Origin: Candidatus Bathyarchaeum sp.
GTDB lineage: Archaea > Thermoproteota > Bathyarchaeia > Bathyarchaeales > Bathyarchaeaceae
Length of the DNA stretch: 44,394 bases
Direction of reading: 5' to 3'
Assembly (NCBI GenBank): GCA_020344315.1
Contig: CP070820.1
Span: 173,605-217,998, forward strand
This document shows positions 16,114-24,459 of the stretch, one piece after another; within the stretch, counting starts at the first letter, position 1, and every line of letters begins with the position of its first letter. The notes under the pieces were generated by a model that was not told where the DNA came from, searched no databases, and saw nothing but the letters and a program-made list of their open reading frames with translations. Position numbers and translations under genes: made by a program.

Positions 16114-17703
16114 ATGAGCGGAGAAGCCTACAGAGCAATCATTCATCGTCTAATGGAGATTCCTAACCCCACAAAGAGGGATGTAGATCTGGTTAAGGTG
16201 AAGGTTGCCGGAGAATACCGTCTAGGAAAGGTTCCCTCCAACTCCAACATAATACAGCACCTCAAACCTGAAGAGAGAACCAAACTGCTCCATATCCTGC
16301 GAAGAAAGATTGTCCGCACCATCTCCGGAGTAACCATAGTTGCTGTGATGACAGAACCTTTCCCTTGCCCCCAAGAAGAACCTTGCGCCTACTGTCCCGG
16401 CGGTCCATCTTACGGTGTTCCCCAAAGCTACACAGGCCACGAACCCGCTGCAATGAGAGGGATACAAAACGAGTATAGCCCCTATGAGCAGATTAGAAAG
16501 CGCATTGAACAGCTGGAGGTTATAGGACACAAGGTTGACAAGGTGGAACTCGTCATTATGGGCGGAACCTTCCCCAGCACGCCCCTAGACTACCAAGAAA
16601 ATTTTGTTAGGCAATGCTTGAACGCCATCACTGAAACAGAATCCCAGCTTCTGAAAGAAGCAAAAAAACAGGCGGAGACCAGTCGAATCCGCAACGTCGG
16701 AATTACTGTTGAAACAAGACCTGACTGGGCAAAAAAAGAACACATTAACCATATGCTCTCCATGGGCGTAACCCGAGTAGAAGTGGGAGTCCAGAACATT
16801 TACGACGACATCTATGAGCGGGTTAACAGAAGCCACCGACTTCAGGACGTCATAGAAGCCACCCGCATACTCAAGGACGCTGGCTTGAAGATAGTTTATC
16901 ACCTTATGCCCGGTTTGCCCGGCTCAAGCTTCGAACGCGACCTAAAAGGCTTTCGAGAGATATTCACGAATCCTTTGTTCAAGCCGGACATGATCAAAAT
17001 TTATCCCTGTCTGGTTCTAGAAGGAACAAAAGTTTACGGCTGGTGGAAGAAGGGAGAATATCGCCCGTACACCACAGAGGAGGCGGCTCAGCTAATCTTG
17101 GAAGTGAAGAAGTTTGTTCCTCCTTGGGTCAGGATTATGAGGGTTCAGAGGGACATACCAGCCTACTTGATTGAGGCGGGAGTGAAACGCAGCAACCTTA
17201 GGCAAATTGTTCAGGAAAGGCTCAGTGAAGAAGGGATGCGGTGCCGATGCATAAGATGCAGGGAAGTTGGGCACAGATGGCTGAACGACAAAGTGAAGCC
17301 TGACACAGACAAAATCGAGGTTCGAACAGTTACAGAAGAGGCTTCTGAGGGCGAAGAGCTTTTCATTTCTGCTGAGGACCCAGTTAACGATGTTTTGGTT
17401 GGTTATATCCGATTACGCATTCCGTCAAAAAGAGCTTGGAGACCAGAGATTCTTCCCGATACCACAGCTGTAGTTCGTGAACTTCGGGTTTATGGTCCCT
17501 TGGTTCCTGTTGGGAGACATCTGGATAAGGCGTGGCAACACAAAGGCTACGGAGCCATTCTTTTGTCTGAAGCTGAACGAAAAGCTCTGGAAGACTACGA
17601 CCGAACAAAAATTGTTGTCACAAGCGCCCTTGGAACAAAACAATACTACAAGCGCTTCGGCTACGACTACGACGGACCATACGTCTCTAAAAACCTCAAC
17701 TAA
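16114..17703 (+). CDS. elp3: Archaeal Elp3: tRNA U34 carboxymethyl transferase (radical SAM/GNAT)
   Basis: Elp3 builds the cm5 side chain on wobble uridine U34 of tRNAs from acetyl-CoA and SAM. In archaea it works without the other Elongator subunits. The N-terminal part binds tRNA. The radical SAM cluster is Cys85-x5-Cys91-x2-Cys94 (CPQEEPCAYCPGG), followed by the barrel with VELVIMGGTFPS, VETRPDW and YHLMPGLPGS. A zinc-binding cysteine pair lies in CRCIRCREVG. The C-terminal third is a GNAT acetyltransferase domain with HKGYGAILLSEAE and YYKRFGY. The 529-residue length matches the family. The ribosome binding site before the ATG is weak. Its neighbours (GatD, GatE) also serve tRNA and translation. 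Confidence 0.96.
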   Translation: MSGEAYRAIIHRLMEIPNPTKRDVDLVKVKVAGEYRLGKVPSNSNIIQHLKPEERTKLLHILRRKIVRTISGVTIVAVMTEPFPCPQEEPCAYCPGGPSYGVPQSYTGHEPAAMRGIQNEYSPYEQIRKRIEQLEVIGHKVDKVELVIMGGTFPSTPLDYQENFVRQCLNAITETESQLLKEAKKQAETSRIRNVGITVETRPDWAKKEHINHMLSMGVTRVEVGVQNIYDDIYERVNRSHRLQDVIEATRILKDAGLKIVYHLMPGLPGSSFERDLKGFREIFTNPLFKPDMIKIYPCLVLEGTKVYGWWKKGEYRPYTTEEAAQLILEVKKFVPPWVRIMRVQRDIPAYLIEAGVKRSNLRQIVQERLSEEGMRCRCIRCREVGHRWLNDKVKPDTDKIEVRTVTEEASEGEELFISAEDPVNDVLVGYIRLRIPSKRAWRPEILPDTTAVVRELRVYGPLVPVGRHLDKAWQHKGYGAILLSEAERKALEDYDRTKIVVTSALGTKQYYKRFGYDYDGPYVSKNLN

Positions 17704-17782
17704 AGCTTTTATTAAACTGGTCTCAGTAAGGGAAGATGTTTTCAGTAAGTTTACCTGAAGGGATGAAGAGGAGAAAACGGGT

Positions 17783-19114
17783 TTGAGTGAGGAGTTTCCG
17801 GGCTATAGGGGTCAAGCATTAAGGTTTTTGAAGAAGGCGGGAGCCGAAATCGGTGATGTGATCCGCGTAACTAAAGACGGAGAAAAATGGGAAGGCATTC
17901 TTATTCCCAGATCAGAGATCGGAGACGAAAAGCACATCATAATCAAACTTAAGAGCGGCTACAACGTGGGAGTCCGCATCGAGTCCACAACGCGGATAGA
18001 AAAGGTTGGAAAGGGAATCAAGCCAGCTTTCACACCTCCCTCTCTCCCTAAACAGAAGGCGGGATTGCCCAAAGTAGCTATCGTCAGCACCGGCGGCACC
18101 ATAGCCAGCCGAGTTGACTACAGAACCGGAGGCGTGCGTCCCGCTCTCTCTGCCAGCGACCTCTACAGCGTGGTTCCGGAGCTCTCCGAGATAGCCGTGG
18201 TGGATACAGAGATTCTCTTCAGCGTCTACAGCGAAAACATCGCATCAAAACACTGGATAGAAACCGCCAAAACCGTTACAGAACATATCAAAAAGGGCGT
18301 AGCTGGAATCGTGGTGGCTCATGGAACCGACACCTTGGGATACACCGCCGCAGCCTTGAGTTTTGCTCTTCAAAACTTGCCGGTTCCTGTGATAATGGTG
18401 GCTTCCCAAAGGTCAGCGGATCGACCCAGTTCAGATGCTGCAACCAACTTGTTGGGAGCCGTCAAGGCTGCTGCGGCTGCTCCTTTCGCAGAGGTTGTGG
18501 TTGCCATGCATGAAACGGTTTCAGACGAGTCCATAGTCTTTCATAGAGGAAGCAAAGTGCGAAAATGCCACACGAGCCGCAGAGACACCTTCAAGTCCAT
18601 AAACACCTCGCCTCTAGCCAGAATGGAAGACGATAAAATCACAATGTTAATCAAAAGCTACGGGAAACGGGACCCTTCACGAAAACTGAACTTGAAACCA
18701 GACTTTGATGATAGAGTTGCCCTTCTCAAGTTTCATCCAGACTTGAATCCCCAGATTATAGATTGGTATGTTGAGAAGGGTTACCGCGGGATTATCCTTG
18801 AAGGCACCGGATTGGGTCATGTGGGAAATTACTGTTTTTCAGCCATTCAGCGGGCCATCGAAAAGGATGTGGTTGTTGCCATGACCTCCCAGTGCATCTG
18901 GGGACGCTTAGACATGAATGTTTACGATCAGGGCAGAGACCTCCTAGCCATGGGAGTTCTTTCACTAGAAGATATGCTTCCTGAAACAGCCCTCGTGAAA
19001 CTCATGTGGGTTCTCGGTCAAACCACCAACACTGAAGAGGCGAAGAGGCTTCTCACTGAAAACATAGCCAATGAAATATCACCCAGAACCCTTCATGAAA
19101 AAGTGGGATACTGA
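17783..19114 (+). CDS. gatD: Glutamyl-tRNA(Gln) amidotransferase subunit D
   Basis: GatD is the asparaginase-like subunit that releases ammonia from glutamine for the archaeal GatDE amidotransferase, which converts Glu-tRNA(Gln) to Gln-tRNA(Gln). The TTG start at 17783 follows GAGGAG about 10 bases upstream. Residues about 1-80 are the small GatD-specific N-terminal barrel. The catalytic domain carries VSTGGTIASR (Thr103/Thr106) and VVAHGTDTLGYT, the two threonine-containing asparaginase signatures. Then follow HRGSKVRKCHTSRRDTF and GTGLGHVGN. The 443-residue length is normal. gatE starts 10 bases after the stop, using a ribosome binding site at the gatD stop codon, so the two are made together. 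Confidence 0.96.
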   Translation: MSEEFPGYRGQALRFLKKAGAEIGDVIRVTKDGEKWEGILIPRSEIGDEKHIIIKLKSGYNVGVRIESTTRIEKVGKGIKPAFTPPSLPKQKAGLPKVAIVSTGGTIASRVDYRTGGVRPALSASDLYSVVPELSEIAVVDTEILFSVYSENIASKHWIETAKTVTEHIKKGVAGIVVAHGTDTLGYTAAALSFALQNLPVPVIMVASQRSADRPSSDAATNLLGAVKAAAAAPFAEVVVAMHETVSDESIVFHRGSKVRKCHTSRRDTFKSINTSPLARMEDDKITMLIKSYGKRDPSRKLNLKPDFDDRVALLKFHPDLNPQIIDWYVEKGYRGIILEGTGLGHVGNYCFSAIQRAIEKDVVVAMTSQCIWGRLDMNVYDQGRDLLAMGVLSLEDMLPETALVKLMWVLGQTTNTEEAKRLLTENIANEISPRTLHEKVGY

Positions 19115-19124
19115 GGAAAACCGC

Positions 19125-21026
19125 ATGACAGTTAACTACTCAAAAATCGGTTTAAAGGCAGGACTTGAAATTCATCAGCAGTTAGATACTAGAGAGAAGC
19201 TCTTCTGTTCCTGCGAGCCTCAACTGTTTAAGGAAGAGCCTGAATTCACCTTTCTCAGAAGGTTAAGGCCGACACAGAGCGAGTTGGGTCAGGTTGATCC
19301 AGCGGCTCTCTTTGAGTTTCAGAAGGGAACACGGATTCTTTACGAAGCCAACAATGAGACGGCGTGCTTGGTGGAGATGGATGAGGAACCTCCCCATGAC
19401 CTTAACCGAGAGGCTGTGGAAACCTCTCTTATAGCAGCCCTCATGATGAATGCCAAACCGGTGGATGAGATTCATGTTATGCGCAAGACAGTCATTGATG
19501 GCTCGAACACAACAGGGTTCCAGCGAACATGCGTAGTGGCACTAAACGGGGAAATTGACATCAAAGGGAAGAAAGTGCCCATTCAGCATGTGAGCCTCGA
19601 AGAGGATGCGGCTAGGAAAACGGGAAAAGAGGGACAGCTGATCCGTTACCGCATTGACCGTCTCGGAATTCCCCTCATTGAGGTTACCACCGCCCCGGTT
19701 ATCTATTCTCCAGAAGAGGCGGAAGAGACTGCTTCTGCTATTGGTAGAATCTTGAGGGCGACCCGCAGGGTGAGGAGGGGTTTGGGAACCATTCGTCAGG
19801 ACCTGAACGTTTCCATACGAGACGGTGCTCTGATTGAGATAAAGGGTGTTCAGGAACTGGAGCTGGTCTCTCAGGTAATCGAGAACGAAGTTAAACGCCA
19901 ACTCGGTCTTCTAGAAGTAAGGGATGAGCTGAAGAAACGGGGTGTGAAGAGAGAAGACATCATTGAAGATTTTGTTGATGTCACCTCTGTCTTCAAGCAG
20001 ACCAAATGTAAAGTTATTGCGAAGGCTCTTAAACAGAACAATCCTGTCTTGGCGGTGAGGCTCACTGGATTCGCTGGGCTTCTCAAGAGAGAGCTTGCTC
20101 TGGGTATGAGGCTTGGGGCTGAGTTAGCTGGGATTGCCCGTTTCTGGGGAAGGGTTGGCGGCATATTCCACACAGATGAGATGCCAGCCTATGGTGTAAC
20201 AGTTGAAGAAGTAAATCAGTTGGGGCAACTCTTGAAGAAGAAGTCAATGGACGCCGTGGTCTTCGTGACGGATACCTCCGAAAACGCAACCGATGCCCTG
20301 AAAGCCGTGACTGAACGAGCAAAAGTAGCTCTGGAGGGTGTTCCAGAGGAGACTCGTGCAGCGAATCCTGACGGAACAACAAAGTATATGCGCCCGAGAC
20401 CTGGAGCTGCACGAATGTATCCTGAAACTGATGTTCCGCCGATCCAGTTGACAAAAGACTATCTTGACGAATTGCGTAGCAGGCTTCCTGAATTGCCTGA
20501 GCAGATGATGAAGCGTATGATGGCTGAATATAAACTCAACAGAAAGCTTGCCAAGCAGATTTTAAATTCTGAATACCTTGACCTCTTCGAGTCTTTGGGT
20601 AAAGAGACGAAGGTTTCTCCGACAGTTATTGCAGTTGCGTTCACGGAAACTTTGAAGGCGCTAAAACGGGACGGAATAAACGTTGAAGCCATTACGGATA
20701 AGCAGTTCCGGGAACTGTTCAGCCTCGTAGGCTCTGGAAAGACTGCGAAGGAAAGTATCCTTGAGATTTTAACGTGGCTTGCAAGTCACGAAGAGGCTAC
20801 TGCTGATGATGCTCTTAATAGTCTGGGGCTTGGGATGATTTCGCAGAAGGAACTGGAGAAGTTGGTGGATGATGTGATAGAGAAGAACAGGGAGTTGATA
20901 GAGGCGCGGGGAAAGGGTGCGCTTGGACCATTAATGGGCATTATCATGAAGAAGGCTAGAGGACGAGTGAAGGCTGAGGTGGTCAGCGGGATTCTGAAAA
21001 GACGGTTAGAGGAGTCTCTGTCATAG
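19125..21026 (+). CDS. gatE: Glutamyl-tRNA(Gln) amidotransferase subunit E
   Basis: GatE binds and phosphorylates the glutamyl group of mischarged Glu-tRNA(Gln) and transfers ammonia from GatD. GatE is restricted to archaea. The ATG at 19125 is chosen over one at 19071 because GAGG lies 8 bases before it and the protein then begins MTVNYSKIGLKAGLEIHQQL, as in homologues. The cradle domain contains GSNTTGFQRT, ISLEEDAAR-like VSLEEDAARK and RYRIDRLGIPLIEV. An AspRS-like insertion follows in the middle, and the C-terminal helical/YqeY tail contains GKGALGPLMGIIMK. The 633-residue length is typical. It forms an operon with gatD. Confidence 0.96.
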   Translation: MTVNYSKIGLKAGLEIHQQLDTREKLFCSCEPQLFKEEPEFTFLRRLRPTQSELGQVDPAALFEFQKGTRILYEANNETACLVEMDEEPPHDLNREAVETSLIAALMMNAKPVDEIHVMRKTVIDGSNTTGFQRTCVVALNGEIDIKGKKVPIQHVSLEEDAARKTGKEGQLIRYRIDRLGIPLIEVTTAPVIYSPEEAEETASAIGRILRATRRVRRGLGTIRQDLNVSIRDGALIEIKGVQELELVSQVIENEVKRQLGLLEVRDELKKRGVKREDIIEDFVDVTSVFKQTKCKVIAKALKQNNPVLAVRLTGFAGLLKRELALGMRLGAELAGIARFWGRVGGIFHTDEMPAYGVTVEEVNQLGQLLKKKSMDAVVFVTDTSENATDALKAVTERAKVALEGVPEETRAANPDGTTKYMRPRPGAARMYPETDVPPIQLTKDYLDELRSRLPELPEQMMKRMMAEYKLNRKLAKQILNSEYLDLFESLGKETKVSPTVIAVAFTETLKALKRDGINVEAITDKQFRELFSLVGSGKTAKESILEILTWLASHEEATADDALNSLGLGMISQKELEKLVDDVIEKNRELIEARGKGALGPLMGIIMKKARGRVKAEVVSGILKRRLEESLS

Positions 21027-21073
21027 AGTAGTGATTGATTTATGAGGGTAACTTTCTGTTTTGGAGGAAAGTG

Positions 21074-22006
21074 ATGACCGACAACATTATCATTCGGACG
21101 GTCTTTCCGATTCTCTTGCTAATCGCCATTGGGTTCCTCTCGAGAAAAATTGGCATTTTAAAGTCGGGGGACGAACGGGTGCTCAGTGCCTATGTATATT
21201 ATTTTGCGTTGCCAGCCCTATTCTTCGTTGATTTGGCTGAAACAATTTTTGTCATGGAAACTATGAGTTTCATTTTAGCGGGGCTTATCCCAGTTGTTGG
21301 GGTAGTGGCGATTTACGTCCTGCTGTTCTTTATCTTTAGGTTCTCTAGGAATACTCTTTACTTGCTCATTTTGAGCACGGTTTTTGGCAGTCTCGCATTC
21401 TTTGGCATACCATTCATAACGTTTGCTTTTCCCTCAGAACAGAGCGAGCAACTAGCTACCTTAGCAGCGGCTTCCATTGGTATTGTGGCTATTGCAATTT
21501 CTATTATGGTGCTTGAGTTGTATAGGCTTGGGGAATCTTCGAAGTGGGAGGGCTTGAGGCATGTTGCTACTCGGCTTTCAAGGAATCCGCTGATCATTTC
21601 GATTATTGCTGGCATTTTGGTGTCTCTGGTTGGAGTAGAGATTCCTTCTCCGATATCTACCTCTTTGCATATGCTGGGAAGCACCACATCTGCGGTAGCT
21701 GTCTTCATGTTAGGAGCTTTTCTGTATGGAAAGAAGTATACTGGCTTAGCTAATGCTTCTGGGTTGAGTCTCCTGCGGATAGTTTTCTTGCCGACCTTAG
21801 CTCTCTTGACTCTGATGCTGTTTGATTTGCCAATTATGTCGGGGTCGGTGTTGGTGCTTATGCATGGGATGCCTGTTGCTGTTTCGCTCTCAGTTCTCAG
21901 TGAACGATACGACTTCTACAAGGAGACCATAGCCTCTCTAACCCTGATCAGCTCCCTCGGTGCAATAGTCTATCTGAACATATGGCTATTCGTCCTAGGA
22001 ATCTAG
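21074..22006 (+). CDS. Auxin efflux carrier (AEC) family transporter
   Basis: This is a 310-residue membrane protein with about ten hydrophobic helices arranged as two similar halves, as in the AEC/PIN-type family (for example bacterial malonate and malate transporters). The N-terminal IGFLSRKIGIL and YVYYFALPALFF motifs are typical. The unwound helix region in the second half is near GSTTSAVAVFMLGAFLYGK. The start ATG at 21074 is set by GGAGG 8 bases upstream; an in-frame ATG at 21035 lacks one. Substrate prediction is not possible; organic acids or amino-acid-like anions are usual. It follows gatE by 47 bases but is probably unrelated in function. Confidence 0.85.
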   Translation: MTDNIIIRTVFPILLLIAIGFLSRKIGILKSGDERVLSAYVYYFALPALFFVDLAETIFVMETMSFILAGLIPVVGVVAIYVLLFFIFRFSRNTLYLLILSTVFGSLAFFGIPFITFAFPSEQSEQLATLAAASIGIVAIAISIMVLELYRLGESSKWEGLRHVATRLSRNPLIISIIAGILVSLVGVEIPSPISTSLHMLGSTTSAVAVFMLGAFLYGKKYTGLANASGLSLLRIVFLPTLALLTLMLFDLPIMSGSVLVLMHGMPVAVSLSVLSERYDFYKETIASLTLISSLGAIVYLNIWLFVLGI

Positions 22007-22134
22007 CAAACTTTTCGTTATTTCTCTTGGATTTTTGGAAAAAGTACTGTTTTCAACAATCTTCTGTTATTAGGCTCCTAATATGGAAGCAAATTCTAAA
22101 AGCTGTTATGTCGTATTTGGTTGTGGAGAATCTG

Positions 22135-22575
22135 ATGGAAATACCTTTTTCTTTTCGTGTAAAAATTGGGGAGTATGAGATTGAAATTTCTGGAACCAGA
22201 GACGAGGTCATGAAAACCTTTGAGGAGCTTCCGAGGTTAATGGAAAACGTCCAGAAGGCGTTCGAATTAACCAAAAACAAAGAAACTGCACAGTCTGCTA
22301 GTTCCGCTTTTCCCTCCATCTCCTCTTCTTCGAGTTGCAGCGAAGCCGTTCTGCAGCTTCTCGCATCAGATTGGGGCAGACAACCCAAAACCTTAACCGA
22401 ACTAGGCAAAGCCTTGAAGGCTAACGCCGTCCATTACCCCTCCACAACTCTTTCGGGGGTGCTGGCTTGGTTGGTTAGGAAAAATAAGATAAAGCGGTGG
22501 AAGACTGATAAGGGCTATGTGTATGTTTTAGCTGGAGGAAGACCCGAGAATGGGAAAAATTCGAGTGCGCGTTAA
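22135..22575 (+). CDS. Winged-helix-like protein, first of three tandem paralogues
   Basis: The ATG at 22135 is preceded by GGAG at 6-base spacing, giving 146 residues; earlier in-frame ATGs at 21982 and 22108 lack this. The N-terminal domain (about 1-45) is a beta hairpin then helix: SFRVKIGEYEIEISGT, then DEVMKTFEELPRLMENV. A Ser-rich linker (SASSAFPSISSSSSC) follows, then a C-terminal helical domain with WGRQPKTLTELGKAL and VLAWLVRKNKIKRWKTDKGYVYVL, which reads as helix-turn-helix plus wing. The same architecture is seen in the next two genes. Probably a DNA-binding or adaptor protein; no named family recognised. Confidence 0.72.
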   Translation: MEIPFSFRVKIGEYEIEISGTRDEVMKTFEELPRLMENVQKAFELTKNKETAQSASSAFPSISSSSSCSEAVLQLLASDWGRQPKTLTELGKALKANAVHYPSTTLSGVLAWLVRKNKIKRWKTDKGYVYVLAGGRPENGKNSSAR

Positions 22576-23023
22576 AGCTCCCTTCGGAGAAATCGTTGTC
22601 GAGGGAGACAGCGCTCAAGAAATTCTCACAACACTGAAGAACATGCCACCACAATTCATGAACGAGATAGGCAGCCTGATATCCACAAAAATGACCCCCT
22701 CAATAAAAACACAGTTAGACGGAATAATCGAACTAACAACAGAAGGACCCATCATCACCACCAGAGAAAAACTCACCCACTACGAAGCCATCGCACTAGT
22801 CCTCTTCGCCTCCGAAAAAAACTCCAGCACAGCCACCCAGATCAAACGACTGCTGGCTTCAAGCGGAATCAGATCCATGGTGCCAGCACGCCTCAATGAG
22901 ATGACAAAACGGGGAATCGTCTTCAAACCAGACCCCGCAAGACCCGAATTCAAGTTAACCACTCAAGGAGAAAGATGGATAGAAGAAGAAGTGCTGGCTA
23001 AACTTCGAGGCGCAACAGCGTGA
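22550..23023 (+). CDS. Winged-helix-like protein, second of three tandem paralogues
   Basis: The 157-residue product overlaps the previous gene by 26 bases and shares its layout. The N-terminal hairpin is VRVKAPFGEIVVEGDS, and the helix is AQEILTTLKNMPPQFMNEI. A middle segment EGPIITTREKLTHYEAIALVLFAS follows, then an HTH with wing ending FKLTTQGERWIEEEV. The EGP-(I/V)-(I/L)-x-(T/V)-(T/S)-R-(E/Q)-KLT block is also found in the third gene, showing close common ancestry of genes two and three. Codon use here is A-rich (many aaa/aac/aca), somewhat unlike the GatDE operon. It ends with GTGA overlapping the third gene. Confidence 0.78.
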   Translation: MGKIRVRVKAPFGEIVVEGDSAQEILTTLKNMPPQFMNEIGSLISTKMTPSIKTQLDGIIELTTEGPIITTREKLTHYEAIALVLFASEKNSSTATQIKRLLASSGIRSMVPARLNEMTKRGIVFKPDPARPEFKLTTQGERWIEEEVLAKLRGATA

Positions 23024-23523
23024 ACAAAGAAACAGTCACTGTACACATCAAATACAGAGACACGGAACAAACCTTCACGGGCGATGTAGATCAAGTCTGG
23101 GTAAGCGTGAACCGATTCTTCAGCGAAATGATTCCCGCCCTTCAGACTGTAAAGAAAGCGCTCCTCACAGTCGACCTTAAAAACCTCATCGAAGACTGTA
23201 AAGACATAATAGCTGTTGCCCCAGAAGGTCCGGTTCTCTTAGTTTCTCGGCAAAAGCTCACGGACAGCGAAACCGTAATGTTACGTCTACTAGCTACACA
23301 CATCGGCAACAAGCTGGGATTATCAAAAGATTATCTCACCAAAGAAGAGCTGCAAGCTGGACTTGGAAAAACCGCGAAAATAACCAGCACCCGACTTGGT
23401 GAACTCTGCCGAGAAGGATACGCAACAAAAAGCGAAGAAGGCAATTACAGAATAACAACCCTAGGAATCAAGCGTTTCCAGAAAGAGGCACTACCCCAAA
23501 TCCGAGACAAACTTCAAAAATAA
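23020..23523 (+). CDS. Winged-helix-like protein, third of three tandem paralogues
   Basis: The 167-residue protein starts at GTG overlapping the previous stop (GTGA). The N-terminal hairpin is VTVHIKYRDTEQTFTGD, then helix VWVSVNRFFSEMIPAL. The shared block reads EGPVLLVSRQKLTDSETVMLRLLA. The C-terminal winged helix includes LTKEELQAGLGKTAKITSTRLGELCREGYATK and a wing GNYRITTLGIKRF. The gene converges with endA, and an intergenic palindromic element lies between them. The three genes look like a regulatory or adaptor set, perhaps forming hetero-oligomers through the common N-terminal domain (inference). Confidence 0.78.
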   Translation: MNKETVTVHIKYRDTEQTFTGDVDQVWVSVNRFFSEMIPALQTVKKALLTVDLKNLIEDCKDIIAVAPEGPVLLVSRQKLTDSETVMLRLLATHIGNKLGLSKDYLTKEELQAGLGKTAKITSTRLGELCREGYATKSEEGNYRITTLGIKRFQKEALPQIRDKLQK

Positions 23524-23554
23524 CTGCCTTGTTGAATAGGGACTTTCCCAAATA

Positions 23555-23579
23555 TGGGTTTGGGGGTTAAAATTTAAGC
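23555..23579 (+). repeat. Palindromic intergenic element, copy 1
   Basis: GGGTTTGGGGGTTAAAATTT followed by AAGC. It sits between the converging third winged-helix gene and endA, and supplies the TAA stop of endA. The same core occurs at three other places up to 26.66 kb. Confidence 0.6.
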
Positions 23580-24131
23580 TTTGAACCACTTGAAGATGAG
23601 GTAACGTATCTCTTCAGCCTCCAAATCAGGTACGGCTATAATAAACCGTTTCCTCACGGTTGTAGCCAACCTTCCCGCCTTCACAACATCCGTCCCCGTA
23701 ATCTCATCCTTAGCCTTCCTCACCGAAACCATGTAAGGCGCATGATCCACACCCGGTCCATGCCTATAAACAGCAAAATCACATCCATACTTTATTCCAG
23801 GAGTAACAATAAGCTCCTGACCCCGCAAGTCACGATAAACCGCATACTTCGCATCAAAATCCTCATACAACTTCCTTGCCTTTCTCCGCAACATTGAAAA
23901 GCCGACCCTTTTCCTCTCCTTTCCCCCATGCACAACAATCACTCCCTTCTCCACCAGATATAGACCCTCCATGAGGTCAAGAATCAGGGGAACATCAAAT
24001 TCCGGAATTTTCGGCTTAGGAATCCCTATGGGTTTGCCGTAATAACCGAGTTTATAGAGCCCCGACCCTTTCTCAGGGTTCCAAACTACAAGAAAGTTGT
24101 CTATAAGCTCAGTTTCAATTTTCTCTGGCAT
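23574..24131 (-). CDS. endA: tRNA splicing endonuclease
   Basis: The enzyme removes introns from precursor tRNAs and rRNA by recognising a bulge-helix-bulge. The 185-residue size is that of homotetrameric archaeal EndA. The N-terminal domain (about 1-85) is followed by the catalytic domain with the triad Tyr115 (IKYGCDFAVY), His130 (GVDHAPYMV) and Lys161 (TTVRKRF). The start ATG at 24131 follows GAGTGA. Its stop codon lies within a copy of the intergenic palindromic element, and a second, inverted copy lies about 220 bases upstream of the start. Presence of endA implies intron-containing tRNA genes elsewhere in this genome. Confidence 0.95.
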   Translation of the reverse strand: MPEKIETELIDNFLVVWNPEKGSGLYKLGYYGKPIGIPKPKIPEFDVPLILDLMEGLYLVEKGVIVVHGGKERKRVGFSMLRRKARKLYEDFDAKYAVYRDLRGQELIVTPGIKYGCDFAVYRHGPGVDHAPYMVSVRKAKDEITGTDVVKAGRLATTVRKRFIIAVPDLEAEEIRYLIFKWFKA

Positions 24132-24175
24132 GCAGATTCACTCTACGGAGTTGCGTGTGGTGGTAACTTTTTCTG

Positions 24176-24298
24176 TTAATGTGTAGTTTGTTGGTTTATG
24201 GATTCCTGTTTGAAGAAGTATTCTAATGGTTTATCGCCTTCTAGTAGTGCTAATAGGTGTAGGGATGTTACTGGGTTCTTTAAGTTTTGTGGTGAAGG
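24176..24298 (-). pseudogene. Possible C-terminal gene remnant
   Basis: A frame closed by stops on both sides has 40 protein-like codons, with segments TSLHLLALLEGDKPLEYFFK and ending NQQTTH, but no ATG, GTG or TTG start. It lies just upstream of endA on the same strand. The amphipathic, leucine-rich pattern looks more like real protein than random sequence. It may be the end of a decayed gene, but chance is possible. Confidence 0.25.
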
Positions 24299-24349
24299 TT
24301 AGATTTGAAAAGAGAGTACGCATATGAACACACAGACGAGAAAGAGAAA

Positions 24350-24376
24350 GGTTAAATTTTAACCCCCAAAACCCAA
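24350..24376 (-). repeat. Palindromic intergenic element, copy 2
   Basis: On the minus strand it reads GGGTTTTGGGGGTTAAAATT then TAACC, the inverse orientation of copy 1. Copies 1 and 2 bracket endA. It lies between endA and the CPBP-protease gene in a 328-base gap that otherwise holds only the possible remnant at 24176-24298. Confidence 0.6.
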
Positions 24377-24459
24377 AAATGAGAAGCCATATGAAAAACA
24401 ATCTTGCAAATTTTAAGAAAAGAAGATGCTAAATAAGCACCATGGAATTTTTACAGCAT

